Assembly: GCF_032878955.1 (NCBI RefSeq)
Contig: NZ_CP043840.1
Span: forward strand, 1-37,749
Reading direction: 5' to 3'
DNA: 37,749 nucleotides
Origin: Butyricimonas paravirosa
GTDB taxonomy: Bacteria > Bacteroidota > Bacteroidia > Bacteroidales > Marinifilaceae
Shown here: positions 8,520 to 16,884 of the stretch, one piece after another
Layout: every line of letters begins with the position of its first letter
Numbering within the stretch: the stretch's first letter is position 1
Program-made: the position numbers and the translations under genes
The notes under the pieces: generated by a model
Told to the model about the DNA's origin: nothing
The model's database searches: none
Seen by the model: the letters and a program-made list of their open reading frames with translations, nothing else

Positions 8520-8556
8520 AATACCACTCTCACTGCATAAAAGAGTGGTATTTTCA
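8520..8556 (+). terminator. Intrinsic terminator
   Basis: AATACCACTCT (8520-8530) and AGAGTGGTATT (8542-8552) form a perfect 11-bp stem with an 11-nt loop, followed by TTCATTT. It closes the 1620-8396 operon after repeat R1, so R1 would be transcribed as 3' untranslated RNA. Confidence 0.8.
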
Positions 8557-8570
8557 TTTGAATTAATAAA

Positions 8571-8795
8571 ATGAAAGACCAAAAAAGATTATTACACAAG
8601 TGCCTATTAGAAGACATTCCAGCTTTTGTAATATGCGGAACAGATATTTGTTCCGTCCAAGCAATGGAAGCATATTACCAGATAGCAGTAGAAAAAGGTT
8701 GCAATAGCAATTTTTTAGAAGACTTGAAATTAGCTATAGAAGATTTCAAGGCTTTTCAATGTGAGGAACCTGAAAAAGTTAAAATACCCGATTAA
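8571..8795 (+). CDS. Small conserved-type hypothetical protein
   Basis: 74 residues, soluble, acidic at the C-terminus (DLKLAIEDFKAFQCEEPEKV). The N-terminal part is LLHKCLLEDIPAFVICGTD. It begins 14 bases after the terminator and ends three bases before the coupling-protein start, so it heads the coupling-protein operon. I recall similar short proteins beside transfer genes in Bacteroides elements but cannot name a family. An accessory role in coupling-protein function is a guess from position. Confidence 0.6.
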   Translation: MKDQKRLLHKCLLEDIPAFVICGTDICSVQAMEAYYQIAVEKGCNSNFLEDLKLAIEDFKAFQCEEPEKVKIPD

Positions 8796-8798
8796 ATC

Positions 8799-10754
8799 AT
8801 GGAAGAAAGCAAAGAATTACAAAAACTATATGGATTCATGCAAGCATTCATTTATATAACTGTTTGCATAGAGATTCTACTATTTGTTCATTTTCCCTTT
8901 AGTGAACAAATTATGCCCTTATTATCAAAAATGGCAAAAATTCCTATCTATTCTAATATTCTTTATAGTAAACTATTTACATTCTTTATTATAATGGTTA
9001 CTTGCATTGGAACACGTTCAAAAAAGGATTTAGAATTAGACCCGACTAAACAAATCATTTTTCCTTTAATCTTTGGATTCATAATGTTCTTTGGAAGTAT
9101 ATGCTTTCTTTTCTTTAAAGAAAAAGGAGAAACTAGTTTAGAATGGTATAATATAGCTTACATTATACTATCAATAATTGGAGCGACATTAATAAATTCA
9201 GCTCTAGATAACATTTCCAAACGTATTAAATCAAACTTTATGAAAGATAGATTTAATATAGAGAATGAAAGCTTTGAACAATCTAAAGACAAGGTAGAAA
9301 CAGAATTCTCTGTCAATATTCCGATGAAGTTTTTCTACAATAGAAAGTGGCATAATGGGTGGCTGAATATATGTAACTGTTTTCGTGGAACTTTCGTAAT
9401 AGGAACGCCTGGAAGTGGTAAATCTTTTTCTGTTATAAATTCTTTTATAAGACAACATTCAGCTAAAGGATTTGCAGAAGTTGTTTACGACTTCAAATTT
9501 CCTGAACTTGCCAAAATTGCATATTATAATTATCAAAAGAACAAGCAATTAGGAAAAATACCAAGTAATTTCAAGTTCAATGTCATTAATTTTTCTGATA
9601 TTGAATATAGTAGAAGAATAAACCCATTGAAACGAGAATATATAGAAATCCTAGCAGATGCAACAGAAACGGCAGAAGCATTATATGAGAGTTTACAAAA
9701 AGGCGACAAAGGAAGTGGAGGTAATAGCGATTTTTTTAAAACATCAGCAGTAAACTTGTTAGCAGCTTCTATTTATTTTTGGTCTAGATACGAGAATGGC
9801 AAATATTCAGATTTACCGCATGTACTGGCTTTCCTTAATCAAGAATATGACGTACTTTTTAAAGTCCTCTTTTCCGAACCTGAATTAAAATCACTAGTTT
9901 CCCCATTTGAAGCTGCATATAAATCAGGAGCAGTGGACCAATTAGAAGGACAGATGGCAAGTCTAAAAGTACAGTTATCAAGACTGGCTACTAAAGAATC
10001 TTTTTGGGTATTTAGTGGCAATGATTTCAATTTAAAAGTATCAGATAAAAAAGACCCTAGTTATCTTATCATTGCAAATAACCCTAAAACACAAAGCATG
10101 AATAGTGCTTTAAATGCACTTATCATTAACCGATTAACTAGACTTGTCAATACAAAAGGTAACTACCCTACTTCAATCATAGTAGATGAATGTCCCACAT
10201 TATATTTTTATCAACTTGCAACACTACTTTCTACTGCACGTAGCAATAAGGTTTCAATTTGTTTGGGATTACAGGAACTACCGCAATTAGAAGAACAATA
10301 CGGCAAAGCTACCGCAAAAACTATAACTTCTATTATAGGTAACACTTTATCCGGGCAAGCTAAAGCTCCTGAAACTTTAGATTGGCTACAAAAACTATTT
10401 GGAAAAGTTAAGCAAGTAAAAGAAGGTGTTACTATCAGAAGAAACGAAACAACAATTAATATGAATGAACAAATGGATTTTGTTATCCCGGCATCCAAAA
10501 TATCTTCATTACAAGCTGGTACATTAGTAGGGCAAGTTGCATTAGATTTTGGACAAGAAGATAATTTTCCAACAGCGATGTACCATTGCAAAACCAATTT
10601 AGATTTAAAAAAAATTAAGAAAGAAGAAGAAGCCTACAAAGAACTGCCAAAAGTATATAACTTTGGGACAGCAGATAATAGAGAGAAATTACTGCAAAAA
10701 AACTTTAAGAGAATATACGACGAAGTAGAAACAGTAATAGAACAATATGTATAA
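8799..10754 (+). CDS. Type IV coupling protein (VirD4/TraG-like ATPase)
   Basis: 651 residues. The N-terminus has about four membrane spans within the first 145 residues, followed by a cytoplasmic ATPase. Walker A is near residues 201-210 (GTPGSGKS) and a Walker B-type motif is at about 459-464 (IIVDECP). Downstream sit the ARSNKVSICLGLQELPQLEEQYG region and the C-terminal TraG/VirD4-like segment. Coupling proteins bring the relaxase-bound strand to the secretion channel and drive transfer. It overlaps the XRE gene by eight bases. It lies about 14 kb from the tra operon and is not adjacent to the relaxase, which is unusual: in many Bacteroides elements the coupling protein follows the relaxase. 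Confidence 0.93.
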   Translation: MEESKELQKLYGFMQAFIYITVCIEILLFVHFPFSEQIMPLLSKMAKIPIYSNILYSKLFTFFIIMVTCIGTRSKKDLELDPTKQIIFPLIFGFIMFFGSICFLFFKEKGETSLEWYNIAYIILSIIGATLINSALDNISKRIKSNFMKDRFNIENESFEQSKDKVETEFSVNIPMKFFYNRKWHNGWLNICNCFRGTFVIGTPGSGKSFSVINSFIRQHSAKGFAEVVYDFKFPELAKIAYYNYQKNKQLGKIPSNFKFNVINFSDIEYSRRINPLKREYIEILADATETAEALYESLQKGDKGSGGNSDFFKTSAVNLLAASIYFWSRYENGKYSDLPHVLAFLNQEYDVLFKVLFSEPELKSLVSPFEAAYKSGAVDQLEGQMASLKVQLSRLATKESFWVFSGNDFNLKVSDKKDPSYLIIANNPKTQSMNSALNALIINRLTRLVNTKGNYPTSIIVDECPTLYFYQLATLLSTARSNKVSICLGLQELPQLEEQYGKATAKTITSIIGNTLSGQAKAPETLDWLQKLFGKVKQVKEGVTIRRNETTINMNEQMDFVIPASKISSLQAGTLVGQVALDFGQEDNFPTAMYHCKTNLDLKKIKKEEEAYKELPKVYNFGTADNREKLLQKNFKRIYDEVETVIEQYV

Positions 10755-11133
10755 CATTACATTACCAATTTTAGGCACAAGGTTAAAGCAAATCCGAGAG
10801 CATATAGGATATTCCCAAGCTCAATTAGCAGAACAGCTGAACTGTAAACAAAATGCGATTTCAAATCTTGAACTAGGAAAAGGGGGCAGCCTAAAACTTT
10901 TATTTCAAGTGCTGAATTTTTATTCTAACTATGTTTTTATAGATTTAATATTTAGTGAAAAGTTTTATCTGATTTCTAATACAGAAGAAGATGAAGCGCA
11001 AAAAGCCAATTATAATTCTGTTATAATAGAAATTATAAGACAATCAGAAAAAAACTATGAGGATGCTATGTCAAACGCTAAAAAAGAGCTAGAAGCTAAT
11101 CTTCAAAAAGCCATCAATTTATTACAGCCCTAA
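10747..11133 (+). CDS. XRE-family helix-turn-helix regulator
   Basis: 128 residues. Residues 9-60 form a Cro/CI-type helix-turn-helix (GTRLKQIREHIGYSQAQLAEQLNC, then KQNAISNLELGKG). The C-terminal half is a charged helix rich in E, K and N, suited to dimerisation. The gene overlaps the end of the coupling-protein gene, so the two are made together. Its target is not visible; candidates are the promoters at 1594 or the three shared promoter cassettes. A perfect 16-bp hairpin terminator follows the stop. Confidence 0.88.
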   Translation: MYNITLPILGTRLKQIREHIGYSQAQLAEQLNCKQNAISNLELGKGGSLKLLFQVLNFYSNYVFIDLIFSEKFYLISNTEEDEAQKANYNSVIIEIIRQSEKNYEDAMSNAKKELEANLQKAINLLQP

Positions 11134-11134
11134 T

Positions 11135-11171
11135 AAAATAAAAGAGAGTACAAAATACTCTCTTTTATTTT
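11135..11171. terminator. Strong bidirectional terminator
   Basis: A perfect 16-bp inverted repeat, AAAATAAAAGAGAGTA at 11135-11150 and its complement at 11156-11171, with the loop CAAAA. The A/T outer ends supply a U-tract in either direction. It ends the XRE transcript and shields repeat R6. Confidence 0.9.
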
Positions 11172-11189
11172 CCAATATTACTTTAAAGA

Positions 11190-11500
11190 ATTTGTGATAC
11201 CTATTCTTTTGGAGTTCTGGCACTGATGGGCGTATATAGCATGATGAAATGATACCGAATTATCGTCCCTGGTACACCCTGAAGAACTCCTTTTTGATAC
11301 CAAATACAAAAAGCTGCTGGAAGCCGGACACAAAGAATTGATACCATAAAACTATAGGGAAAAAGAAGAAGGACAAAATGCCATATTATATATAAATAAT
11401 ATGAATATGTGATTAATATCCTTCACTCCCCGAAACCCAGAAAGAGCAACACGAGAATCTTCTTTTCCCTATGTCCATTTCATAAAAATGATACCAGTAT
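11190..11500 (+). repeat. Phased heptamer repeat R6 (gamma-beta with alpha remnant)
   Basis: TGATACC at 11195, 11250, 11295, 11339 (spacings 55, 45, 44) and an isolated one at 11489. The first four match the gamma module of R5. An AT-rich beta segment follows, then a degenerate border TTTTCCCTATG and the last heptamer of alpha; the rest of alpha is missing. It is more diverged than R3-R5. With the terminator before it, this fills the 435-bp gap between convergent genes. Confidence 0.85.
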
Positions 11501-11567
11501 AATAACAAATACTTATAATATGAAAAGAGAGCATCCAAATACATACCTTTTAACAATACAATCGAAA

Positions 11568-11996
11568 TCAATCTATCCTATCTAATTCTATTATAGCTAC
11601 TTTCTCTTTATCTGGACTTGCTTCATTTTGTATAAGAGTTATATGTTTTTGGGTATAGCTTTTAATAACCCAAGGAGCACCACCTAAATATAAAGCATTG
11701 CTATTAAATATGATATATTTTCCTTCTATTTTGTAAGTAATATCAATTTCATCGTAACTTTCCCAATTTACTTTCCCCGATTGAGTATCTATAAATTGCA
11801 TACCTACTCCCATATTGGGAACTACCCAAGCATCACAACGACCTGTACCACGCCATGAGGTTTGATATAGTTTTTGGGGAGTAAGTTCTCCTATTTGTAC
11901 CTCTGGATTTTTATCATCACAACTTGTAAAACTTATGTTTACTAAAAATAATGCCCAAAGCATTAATAAGCAAGATTGTTTAAAATAATGTACCAT
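11568..11996 (-). CDS. Lipoprotein of unknown function
   Basis: 142 residues. It has a hydrophobic N-terminus with a lipobox FTSC (Cys26) followed by DDKNPE. The mature part has lipocalin-like features: an early TSWRGTG strand and alternating beta pattern through to the C-terminus, with KIEGKYIIFNSNALYL in the middle. It is not a recognised transfer protein. It stands at the 3' end of the minus-strand mobilisation block and could be an outer-membrane exclusion or fitness protein. The lipocalin resemblance is only by pattern. Confidence 0.65.
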   Translation of the reverse strand: MVHYFKQSCLLMLWALFLVNISFTSCDDKNPEVQIGELTPQKLYQTSWRGTGRCDAWVVPNMGVGMQFIDTQSGKVNWESYDEIDITYKIEGKYIIFNSNALYLGGAPWVIKSYTQKHITLIQNEASPDKEKVAIIELDRID

Positions 11997-12039
11997 GTAT
12001 TAAAATAGATTATATTAATATAAATACCAGACTTCAAAA

Positions 12040-12270
12040 TTACAATCCTATAATTGTGTATAGATTTGCTAATGTTGCTATTGAAATCTGTTTTTCTACT
12101 AAATTAGAAGCCCATGAACTAAGACCATATACTTCCAGCAAACTCTCATCTCTTTCATCTGCAAAAAATGAAAAACAGAGTTTGGTAGTTGGGTCGTATA
12201 AATATTCCATATTAGTTGCCTCATGATAGTACTTACAGAAACCTTTTTCATTGAAGTTCTCCAAAACCAC
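12040..12270 (-). CDS. Hypothetical small protein (GTG start)
   Basis: 76 residues with a GTG start 12 bases after the DUF3408 gene, in the same direction. The sequence is mixed in character with YLYDPTTKLCFSFFADERDESLLEVYGLS in two parts, ending in a short hydrophobic helix. There is no signal peptide. I do not recognise it. It could be a partner of the lipoprotein or of DUF3408. Its reality rests on spacing and strand only. Confidence 0.45.
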   Translation of the reverse strand: MVLENFNEKGFCKYYHEATNMEYLYDPTTKLCFSFFADERDESLLEVYGLSSWASNLVEKQISIATLANLYTIIGL

Positions 12271-12282
12271 CCTTTTTCTGTA

Positions 12283-12717
12283 CTAAAGAAAACGGTTCTT
12301 TTTTTGCTTAATCAAAGAACTTATGTCGCTACGGTGTTTAGTTAACCAATCTTCCAAAATAAACGAAACTAAAGATGAAATAGGTATTTTGGCTTTAGCT
12401 TTGAGCAACCCAAACACCTCTTTTACATCTGTATCAACATATAGAACTTCCTTGCAATTATAATTTTTTCCTTTAATGTACTCTAATAAGTCCGTCAAAT
12501 CCATTTCACTAGAGCCATTAAAATTAAAAACTTCCGAAGAAGTTGTTTCCATTTCTACATGAAGTGGTTCTTTCTCCTCTTCAACTTCATATTTAGCTTC
12601 TTGAATAGGAGCTTCATTTATACTACTCCCATGCAATTCTTCACCTCTTATCATTTTAGCTATTTCCAGAACACTAGAAATACCTTCATTTTGCTTTTTC
12701 CTTAATTTATCAGCCAT
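12283..12717 (-). CDS. DUF3408 mobilisation/partition protein
   Basis: 144 residues from the ATG at 12717 (a TTG two codons earlier is less likely). The N-terminus is basic (MADKLRKKQN), a long acidic linker spans about residues 45-75, and the C-terminal third has the DUF3408 pattern KAKIPISSLVSFILEDWLTKHRSDI, which resembles the ribbon-helix-helix folds of ParB-like proteins. In Bacteroides elements DUF3408 genes sit beside a ParA (TraA) and the relaxase, as here. It could be the DNA-binding partner of ParA or a relaxosome protein. Confidence 0.75.
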   Translation of the reverse strand: MADKLRKKQNEGISSVLEIAKMIRGEELHGSSINEAPIQEAKYEVEEEKEPLHVEMETTSSEVFNFNGSSEMDLTDLLEYIKGKNYNCKEVLYVDTDVKEVFGLLKAKAKIPISSLVSFILEDWLTKHRSDISSLIKQKKNRFL

Positions 12718-12775
12718 GTGCAAATATATACAATAAATGAATAACTTTATAACAAATATCTATTAAAAGAATATT

Positions 12776-13399
12776 TTATTTTATTGCTCCTTCTTGAATG
12801 ATATAATCATAAGCATTCTTCACCTTATCAATACACTCATTACTAATTGCTAATGTATTTATACGTTCCATAGCAACAGAAGCTGGTATTTCATCTGTAA
12901 CAAAACCAACTTGCTTAAGAATATCAACTACCTGTTCTTTTGTTTCATATCTTACCGCAGTTCTCATATTGTTAGGTAAAAAGAATATTTTAGCTTTTAC
13001 ATTTAAATACTGTAACACTTGGATAAAAAAACCTGTACTATCCATTGTAAATTTATCGTATTTAAATGGGCATATTATTATATCCGCAGCTTTAAGAATA
13101 GTTCCCAGAGCATCATCATCAATCTTACCAGGCAAATCTATTAATAGATTTCCTTGCTCAACCTTAGTAAAATCACTAATAATTTTAGCAACATTAGATA
13201 TATCGGTTTGTATAACCTCATATTTAGGTTCATTATCATAGGTCGCAATATCTTCTTTTCTTCTATCCGATAATGAACGCTGAAAATCTAAATCCAATAC
13301 TAGAACTTCTTTTCCTTTTTCTACTAGATAGTTGGCAAATTGTATGCAATTAGTCGTTTTACCACAACCGCCTTTCTGATTCCCAAATAATATTATCAT
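12776..13399 (-). CDS. ParA-family ATPase
   Basis: 207 residues. It has the deviant Walker A at 9-16 (KGGCGKTT), LVLDLDFQRS near 34-43 as the A' motif, and LLIDLPGK near 85-95 as the Walker B-type segment. ParA ATPases move plasmid copies or position transfer complexes; the Bacteroides transposon homologue is called TraA. The gene lies between the relaxase (16 bases upstream) and DUF3408. No classic ParB gene is present, so DUF3408 is the best partner. The centromere is unknown; see the phased repeats. Confidence 0.92.
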   Translation of the reverse strand: MIILFGNQKGGCGKTTNCIQFANYLVEKGKEVLVLDLDFQRSLSDRRKEDIATYDNEPKYEVIQTDISNVAKIISDFTKVEQGNLLIDLPGKIDDDALGTILKAADIIICPFKYDKFTMDSTGFFIQVLQYLNVKAKIFFLPNNMRTAVRYETKEQVVDILKQVGFVTDEIPASVAMERINTLAISNECIDKVKNAYDYIIQEGAIK

Positions 13400-13415
13400 A
13401 TCTTACTTATATTTA

Positions 13416-14978
13416 TTAATTTTGTTGCTGTCCTCTTTTCTTTTTCCTATTAGGAGATTTATCTTGCTGTACATTTATATGCTGGCTAAGAATATCACAA
13501 ATAGCATCAATCAGATTAAATCCCCTTGCCAGTTCTGAATCTTGTTCAACATTTATTCTTTCCATCTTATCAAGAGTAACTAGAGTAATCCTATCTTTAC
13601 TATAGCCATCTTTTATAATATTGATTCCTAAATCATCAGTACTTACGATTACTTTATTCTTTTTATCTATTAGATAAACTAAATTATCATCTTCAACAAA
13701 AAGAATTCCTTTTTCTCTTAATGTAGAATGTAAATCTGAACTATGAGCCAAATAACTATTTATCATATCAGTATAGACAGTATTTTTTTTATCCATATGC
13801 TCTTGAATCAAAATATCATCTTTTTTCACATGATAAATTCTACTTAACAACTCGGCTTCTTTAAGTGTAGCAACATTAAATTTATTTGCTTCATACACTC
13901 TGCTATTATATCTAAGTTCTTTCAACAGTTTTTTATCAAGAACCAATAAAGCCTTATCATCACCATTTATAAATATTGTGCCATTCATTGAAAACCTATA
14001 ACCGTAATCTAACATTAATTTCTTGAAACTATCCATTGTATATTTTGTTCCATCTTTCAAAAGAAGATTAATTATACTATTACAGTGTTCAACTTTTGCT
14101 TGTTTATTAGGCTCTACTAAAAGTTCCTTCAAATCCATAACTTCCCCACCTTTCAAAACTCTCTTATTTCTATAATCAATTAATGTATATCCATAAGGTT
14201 TAGTATGTCCTTTTCCTGTATGAAAGACTAAATTTATACCAAACTTATCTTTCATCAAAGTTTGAAGTTCTGTATAGGAAAGTCCTTGCTTATATTTAAA
14301 TAAAAGAGCTGTTATCTGTTTTCTTCTTTCTTCATCAGGTGTATATTGTTTAGCTTTATCTTTTATCTGCTCTAATTGAATTGAAGCGTGCTTTTCACCA
14401 CCCTTATACAAAATTAATAATCCATCCTTTTCTCTTAATTTCCATCCTGATTGTTCAAGTAACAACTTATATTGCTGCACTGTAGAAAAAGAAAACTCCA
14501 TGTATTTTGAAATATCATCTTTAGCCTTCAAAGCTAAATCAACATTCATTATTTGATTTATGACTTTCTGTGAGCGCACAGCTTCCATATTATCTTTTAC
14601 CTTCTGTCCGTTCTTCTGTACTCGTGTAGAAACAATATGTACATGATTATTTTCTGTATCAGAATGAAAATATATCATATAAGGATTATTTCCATAACCC
14701 ATTTTATTTATATATTGCAAAGCTACATTTTTCAAATCCTCTGCCGAATATTCACGCCCCTTACATGAAATCACTGCATGAAATTGTTTTGCCTTGACCG
14801 CTGGATTAGTCCTACAGACAGATTCCATATAAGCTATATAATCCGACTTCTTCAAATTATCTGGATTCATAGCAAAATTTTCTGCAACAAGAAGTTCACT
14901 CTTGCCTTCCTCATTCTTTCGCTCATTATAATCAATACCAGCGAAAGAAGTTGCCGCTTTTAAAACTACTACTACCAT
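13416..14978 (-). CDS. Relaxase/mobilisation nuclease (MobB/BmgA type)
   Basis: 520 residues from the ATG at 14978, chosen because MVVVVLKAATSFAGI is a typical relaxase beginning and the 19 upstream residues run into the promoter. The relaxase domain has FHAVIS near 66-71 and the two-histidine motif HVHIVSTR with His112 and His114; the third metal ligand is likely His105 of YFHSD. The remaining 400 residues are charged and repetitive. Such enzymes nick oriT and stay linked to the 5' end. The accessory MobA-like gene is upstream, separated by repeat R2, which is unusual since these two genes normally abut. Confidence 0.9.
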   Translation of the reverse strand: MVVVVLKAATSFAGIDYNERKNEEGKSELLVAENFAMNPDNLKKSDYIAYMESVCRTNPAVKAKQFHAVISCKGREYSAEDLKNVALQYINKMGYGNNPYMIYFHSDTENNHVHIVSTRVQKNGQKVKDNMEAVRSQKVINQIMNVDLALKAKDDISKYMEFSFSTVQQYKLLLEQSGWKLREKDGLLILYKGGEKHASIQLEQIKDKAKQYTPDEERRKQITALLFKYKQGLSYTELQTLMKDKFGINLVFHTGKGHTKPYGYTLIDYRNKRVLKGGEVMDLKELLVEPNKQAKVEHCNSIINLLLKDGTKYTMDSFKKLMLDYGYRFSMNGTIFINGDDKALLVLDKKLLKELRYNSRVYEANKFNVATLKEAELLSRIYHVKKDDILIQEHMDKKNTVYTDMINSYLAHSSDLHSTLREKGILFVEDDNLVYLIDKKNKVIVSTDDLGINIIKDGYSKDRITLVTLDKMERINVEQDSELARGFNLIDAICDILSQHINVQQDKSPNRKKKRGQQQN

Positions 14979-14996
14979 ATTTATAACTTCACACCG

Positions 14997-15004
14997 CAAA
15001 TATA
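14997..15004 (-). promoter_or_regulatory. Probable relaxase promoter -7 box
   Basis: The minus strand reads TATATTTG here, matching TAnnTTTG, 19 bases before the relaxase ATG at 14978. No clear -33 element is found. It would let the relaxase be expressed independently of the MobA-like gene now that R2 separates them. Confidence 0.45.
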
Positions 15005-15065
15005 CAAACAAATATTCAATAAAAGAATATTTCAATATAATTTATTCATACAATAAATATACAAA

Positions 15066-15354
15066 TATTATATATTCATATATTATTTATATATATAATA
15101 TTTTCCCCTAAAGTTTTTGGTATCATAATAATGTTTTCTCTTCGTCCATGCCGGGCAGAACCCGGAAAAGTACGGTATCAAATACCTTCCCGGTTTCTCT
15201 CCAGTGCAGGCAGAAAAGGTATCAATTAGATGCAATCCTTTTGCCGATGGGCGGTAGTTCCTGAATGGTGTCGGTGTCTTTTCTTTTATGATGCAGCCGT
15301 TTTCCTGTATTCAGGTATAGAGAGAAACGACACAAGGAACTTTAGGGAAAAGAA
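15066..15354 (-). repeat. Phased heptamer repeat R2 (beta-like tract plus alpha)
   Basis: GGTATCA at 15119, 15174 and 15218 (55 and 44 bp apart), then the variant GGTGTCGGTGTC at 15267-15278. Borders are TTTTCCCCTAAAGTT at 15101 and AACTTTAGGGAAAAG near 15338. An AT-rich tract resembling beta of R3 (15068-15103) abuts the alpha side rather than the gamma side. It splits the MobA-like gene from the relaxase. The stretch 15355-15411 is AT-rich without a gene. Confidence 0.88.
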
Positions 15355-15411
15355 ATAGTAACGCTGTCTTTATCACTAAAATTATATATATAAATATTAT
15401 ATATACATATA

Positions 15412-15768
15412 TTATTTGATTGACATCAACTTACGCCAAGTAACATTCAATTTATCTTGCATAATTACATAGTCTGCCATTTTCTTTTCTACCTCATTAA
15501 GAACCTCTTGATTAACTTCTTCCTTATGAATATTTACATACCTAGCCAACTGATTTATATTATTTCCTATACGTTTCATTTCCAAACAAATTTCATCCAT
15601 CGAACGAATAAATTCTTTAGGGTCAATAAGACCAACTCCTTTCCTAAAGACTCTCTGTCTAAAATAATCTGACATACATTTGCTAGATTTAGAAGCTTTA
15701 GTTAGTTCTTCATATTCTAAATTCGTTAAGCGAACTTTCACTATTCTATCTCTTTTATTTGCTTTCAT
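15412..15768 (-). CDS. MobA/MobC-type relaxosome accessory protein
   Basis: 118 residues. The N-terminal ribbon-helix-helix (RIVKVRLTNLEYEELTKASK) binds DNA. The motif KRIGNNINQLARYVN at about 65-79 is the hallmark of the bacterial mobilisation protein (MobC) family. These proteins bind oriT and help the relaxase open the strands. The oriT candidate is directly upstream at 15791-15869. The relaxase is downstream but separated by R2, so coordinated expression probably needs read-through or the second promoter at 14997. Confidence 0.9.
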   Translation of the reverse strand: MKANKRDRIVKVRLTNLEYEELTKASKSSKCMSDYFRQRVFRKGVGLIDPKEFIRSMDEICLEMKRIGNNINQLARYVNIHKEEVNQEVLNEVEKKMADYVIMQDKLNVTWRKLMSIK

Positions 15769-15790
15769 ACTATGATACTAAATAATATAT

Positions 15791-15869
15791 GCCCCCAAGT
15801 TGCGAGGGGGCTAAACTCCTGATTTATCAGGCAAGATTTGGTTTTTGTGTCCACAAAAACACATCTTGC
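15791..15869. other. Candidate oriT
   Basis: Three consecutive palindromes upstream of the MobA-like gene: GCCCCC/GGGGGC with a 9-nt loop (15791-15811), CCTGA/TCAGG with the loop TTTA (15818-15831), and an 18-19 bp imperfect stem, GCAAGATTTGGTTTTTGTG (15831-15849) with CACAAAAACACATCTTGC (15852-15869). The position and stacked hairpins fit a MOBP-like oriT of Bacteroides; the nick site cannot be read from the sequence alone. The rest of 15870-15945 shows no gene. Confidence 0.65.
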
Positions 15870-15944
15870 TATTAATTTCTACAAACGCAAATATATAAAT
15901 TACTAAACACCCTCCCAAACAAAAGGGAAAAAAATACAATTAGA

Positions 15945-16457
15945 TAAGTTTTTTTGGTATCATAATAATGTTCTCTTATCGTCCATGCCGGGCAGAACCC
16001 GGAAAAGTACGGTATCAAATACCTTCCCGGTTTCTCTCCAGTGCAGGCAGAAAAGGTATCAATTAGATGCAATCCTTTTACCGATGGGCGGTAGTTCCTG
16101 AATGGTGTCGGTGTCTTTTCTTTTATGATGCAGCCGTTTTCCTGTATTCAAGTATAGAGAGAAACGACACAAGGAACTTTAGGGAAAAGAAGATTTTTCG
16201 TGTGGCTCTTTCTGGAACTCTGGAAGTGAAGCGTGTTAATCACATATTATATATTATTTGTTTATATATTATATATTCACATATTATTTATATATATATA
16301 ATATTGTATTTTGTTCCTGTTCTTTTTCCCTAATGTTTTATGGTATCAATTTTTTGCGTCCGGCTTCCGGCTGCTTTTTGTATTTGGTATCAAAAGGTCG
16401 TTCTACAGGGTGTGCCAGGAATGATAATTCGGTATCAATTTCTTTCCCTACAGTATA
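15945..16457 (-). repeat. Phased heptamer repeat R3 (alpha-beta-gamma)
   Basis: GGTATCA at 15956, 16011, 16055 (55, 44), the variant GGTGTC at 16104/16110 (55 from the last), an AT-rich beta segment about 16250-16310, then GGTATCA at 16342, 16386 and 16431 (44, 45). Internal borders are AACTTTAGGGAAAAG near 16177 and TTTTTCCCTAATGTT near 16324. It is nearly identical to R4 but lacks exactly one 55-bp unit at its gamma end and lost its left border. The beta tract lies about 160 bp from the first iteron. Confidence 0.9.
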
Positions 16458-16470
16458 TCAAAAAAGCATA

Positions 16471-16884
16471 GGGACAAAAACCCAACTTTTTAAAATATGT
16501 TTTTTTTAGATAGGGACAAAAACCCAACTTTTGATTGATTATTTGTATCATATAGTGTCTTTTTTTGTTAATAGATGTTCTTTTCCCTAAAGTTTGTGTT
16601 AAGATTATGAGAAAAGTTCCTTTTTTATGGGTTTATGTAATAAGAAAAGTTCCTTTTTTGTGTGTTGGTATGATTATCAGGTTTTTTTTTATCAGCTAGT
16701 GATGGTAGTACCCTTAAAAATGAAAGGGTAACTATCTGAAAAACAACAGATAATGGTAAAAAATCAGGGACAAAAACCCAACTTCTTAGGGACAAAAACC
16801 CAACTTCTTAGGGACAAAAACCCAACTTCTTAGGGACAAAAACCCAACTTTTAGACCCCTCCTAGGGACAAAAACCCAACTTTT
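16471..16884. repeat. Iterons: candidate origin of replication
   Basis: Seven copies of GGGACAAAAACCCAACTT begin at 16471, 16513, 16767, 16789, 16811, 16833 and 16865. The middle four are exactly 22 bp apart, two helical turns. Between the two groups lie a 17-bp direct repeat (16610 and 16643, AGAAAAGTTCCTTTTTT, 33 bp apart), a solitary border motif TTTTCCCTAAAGTTTG at 16581, and two hairpins (TAGTACCCTT/AAGGGTAACTA at 16706-16734 and TATCTG/CAGATA at 16733-16752). The last iteron overlaps the stop codon of rep. This fits Rep binding sites of an iteron-controlled origin. Confidence 0.9.

Noticed and set aside
10211..10597. 128-codon minus-strand frame opposite the coupling protein
   Set aside because: Antisense to a conserved ATPase region; its cysteine-rich translation is explained by the opposite coding strand.
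16067..16333. Open frame starting MQSFYRWAVVPEW inside R3
   Set aside because: It lies entirely in the repeat, and the same frame reappears in R4. Its sequence follows the heptamers and the AT tract, without any promoter or protein-like pattern.
15119..16437. CRISPR-like array
   Set aside because: The heptamers are too short, spacers are palindromic and shared between clusters, and no cas gene is present.
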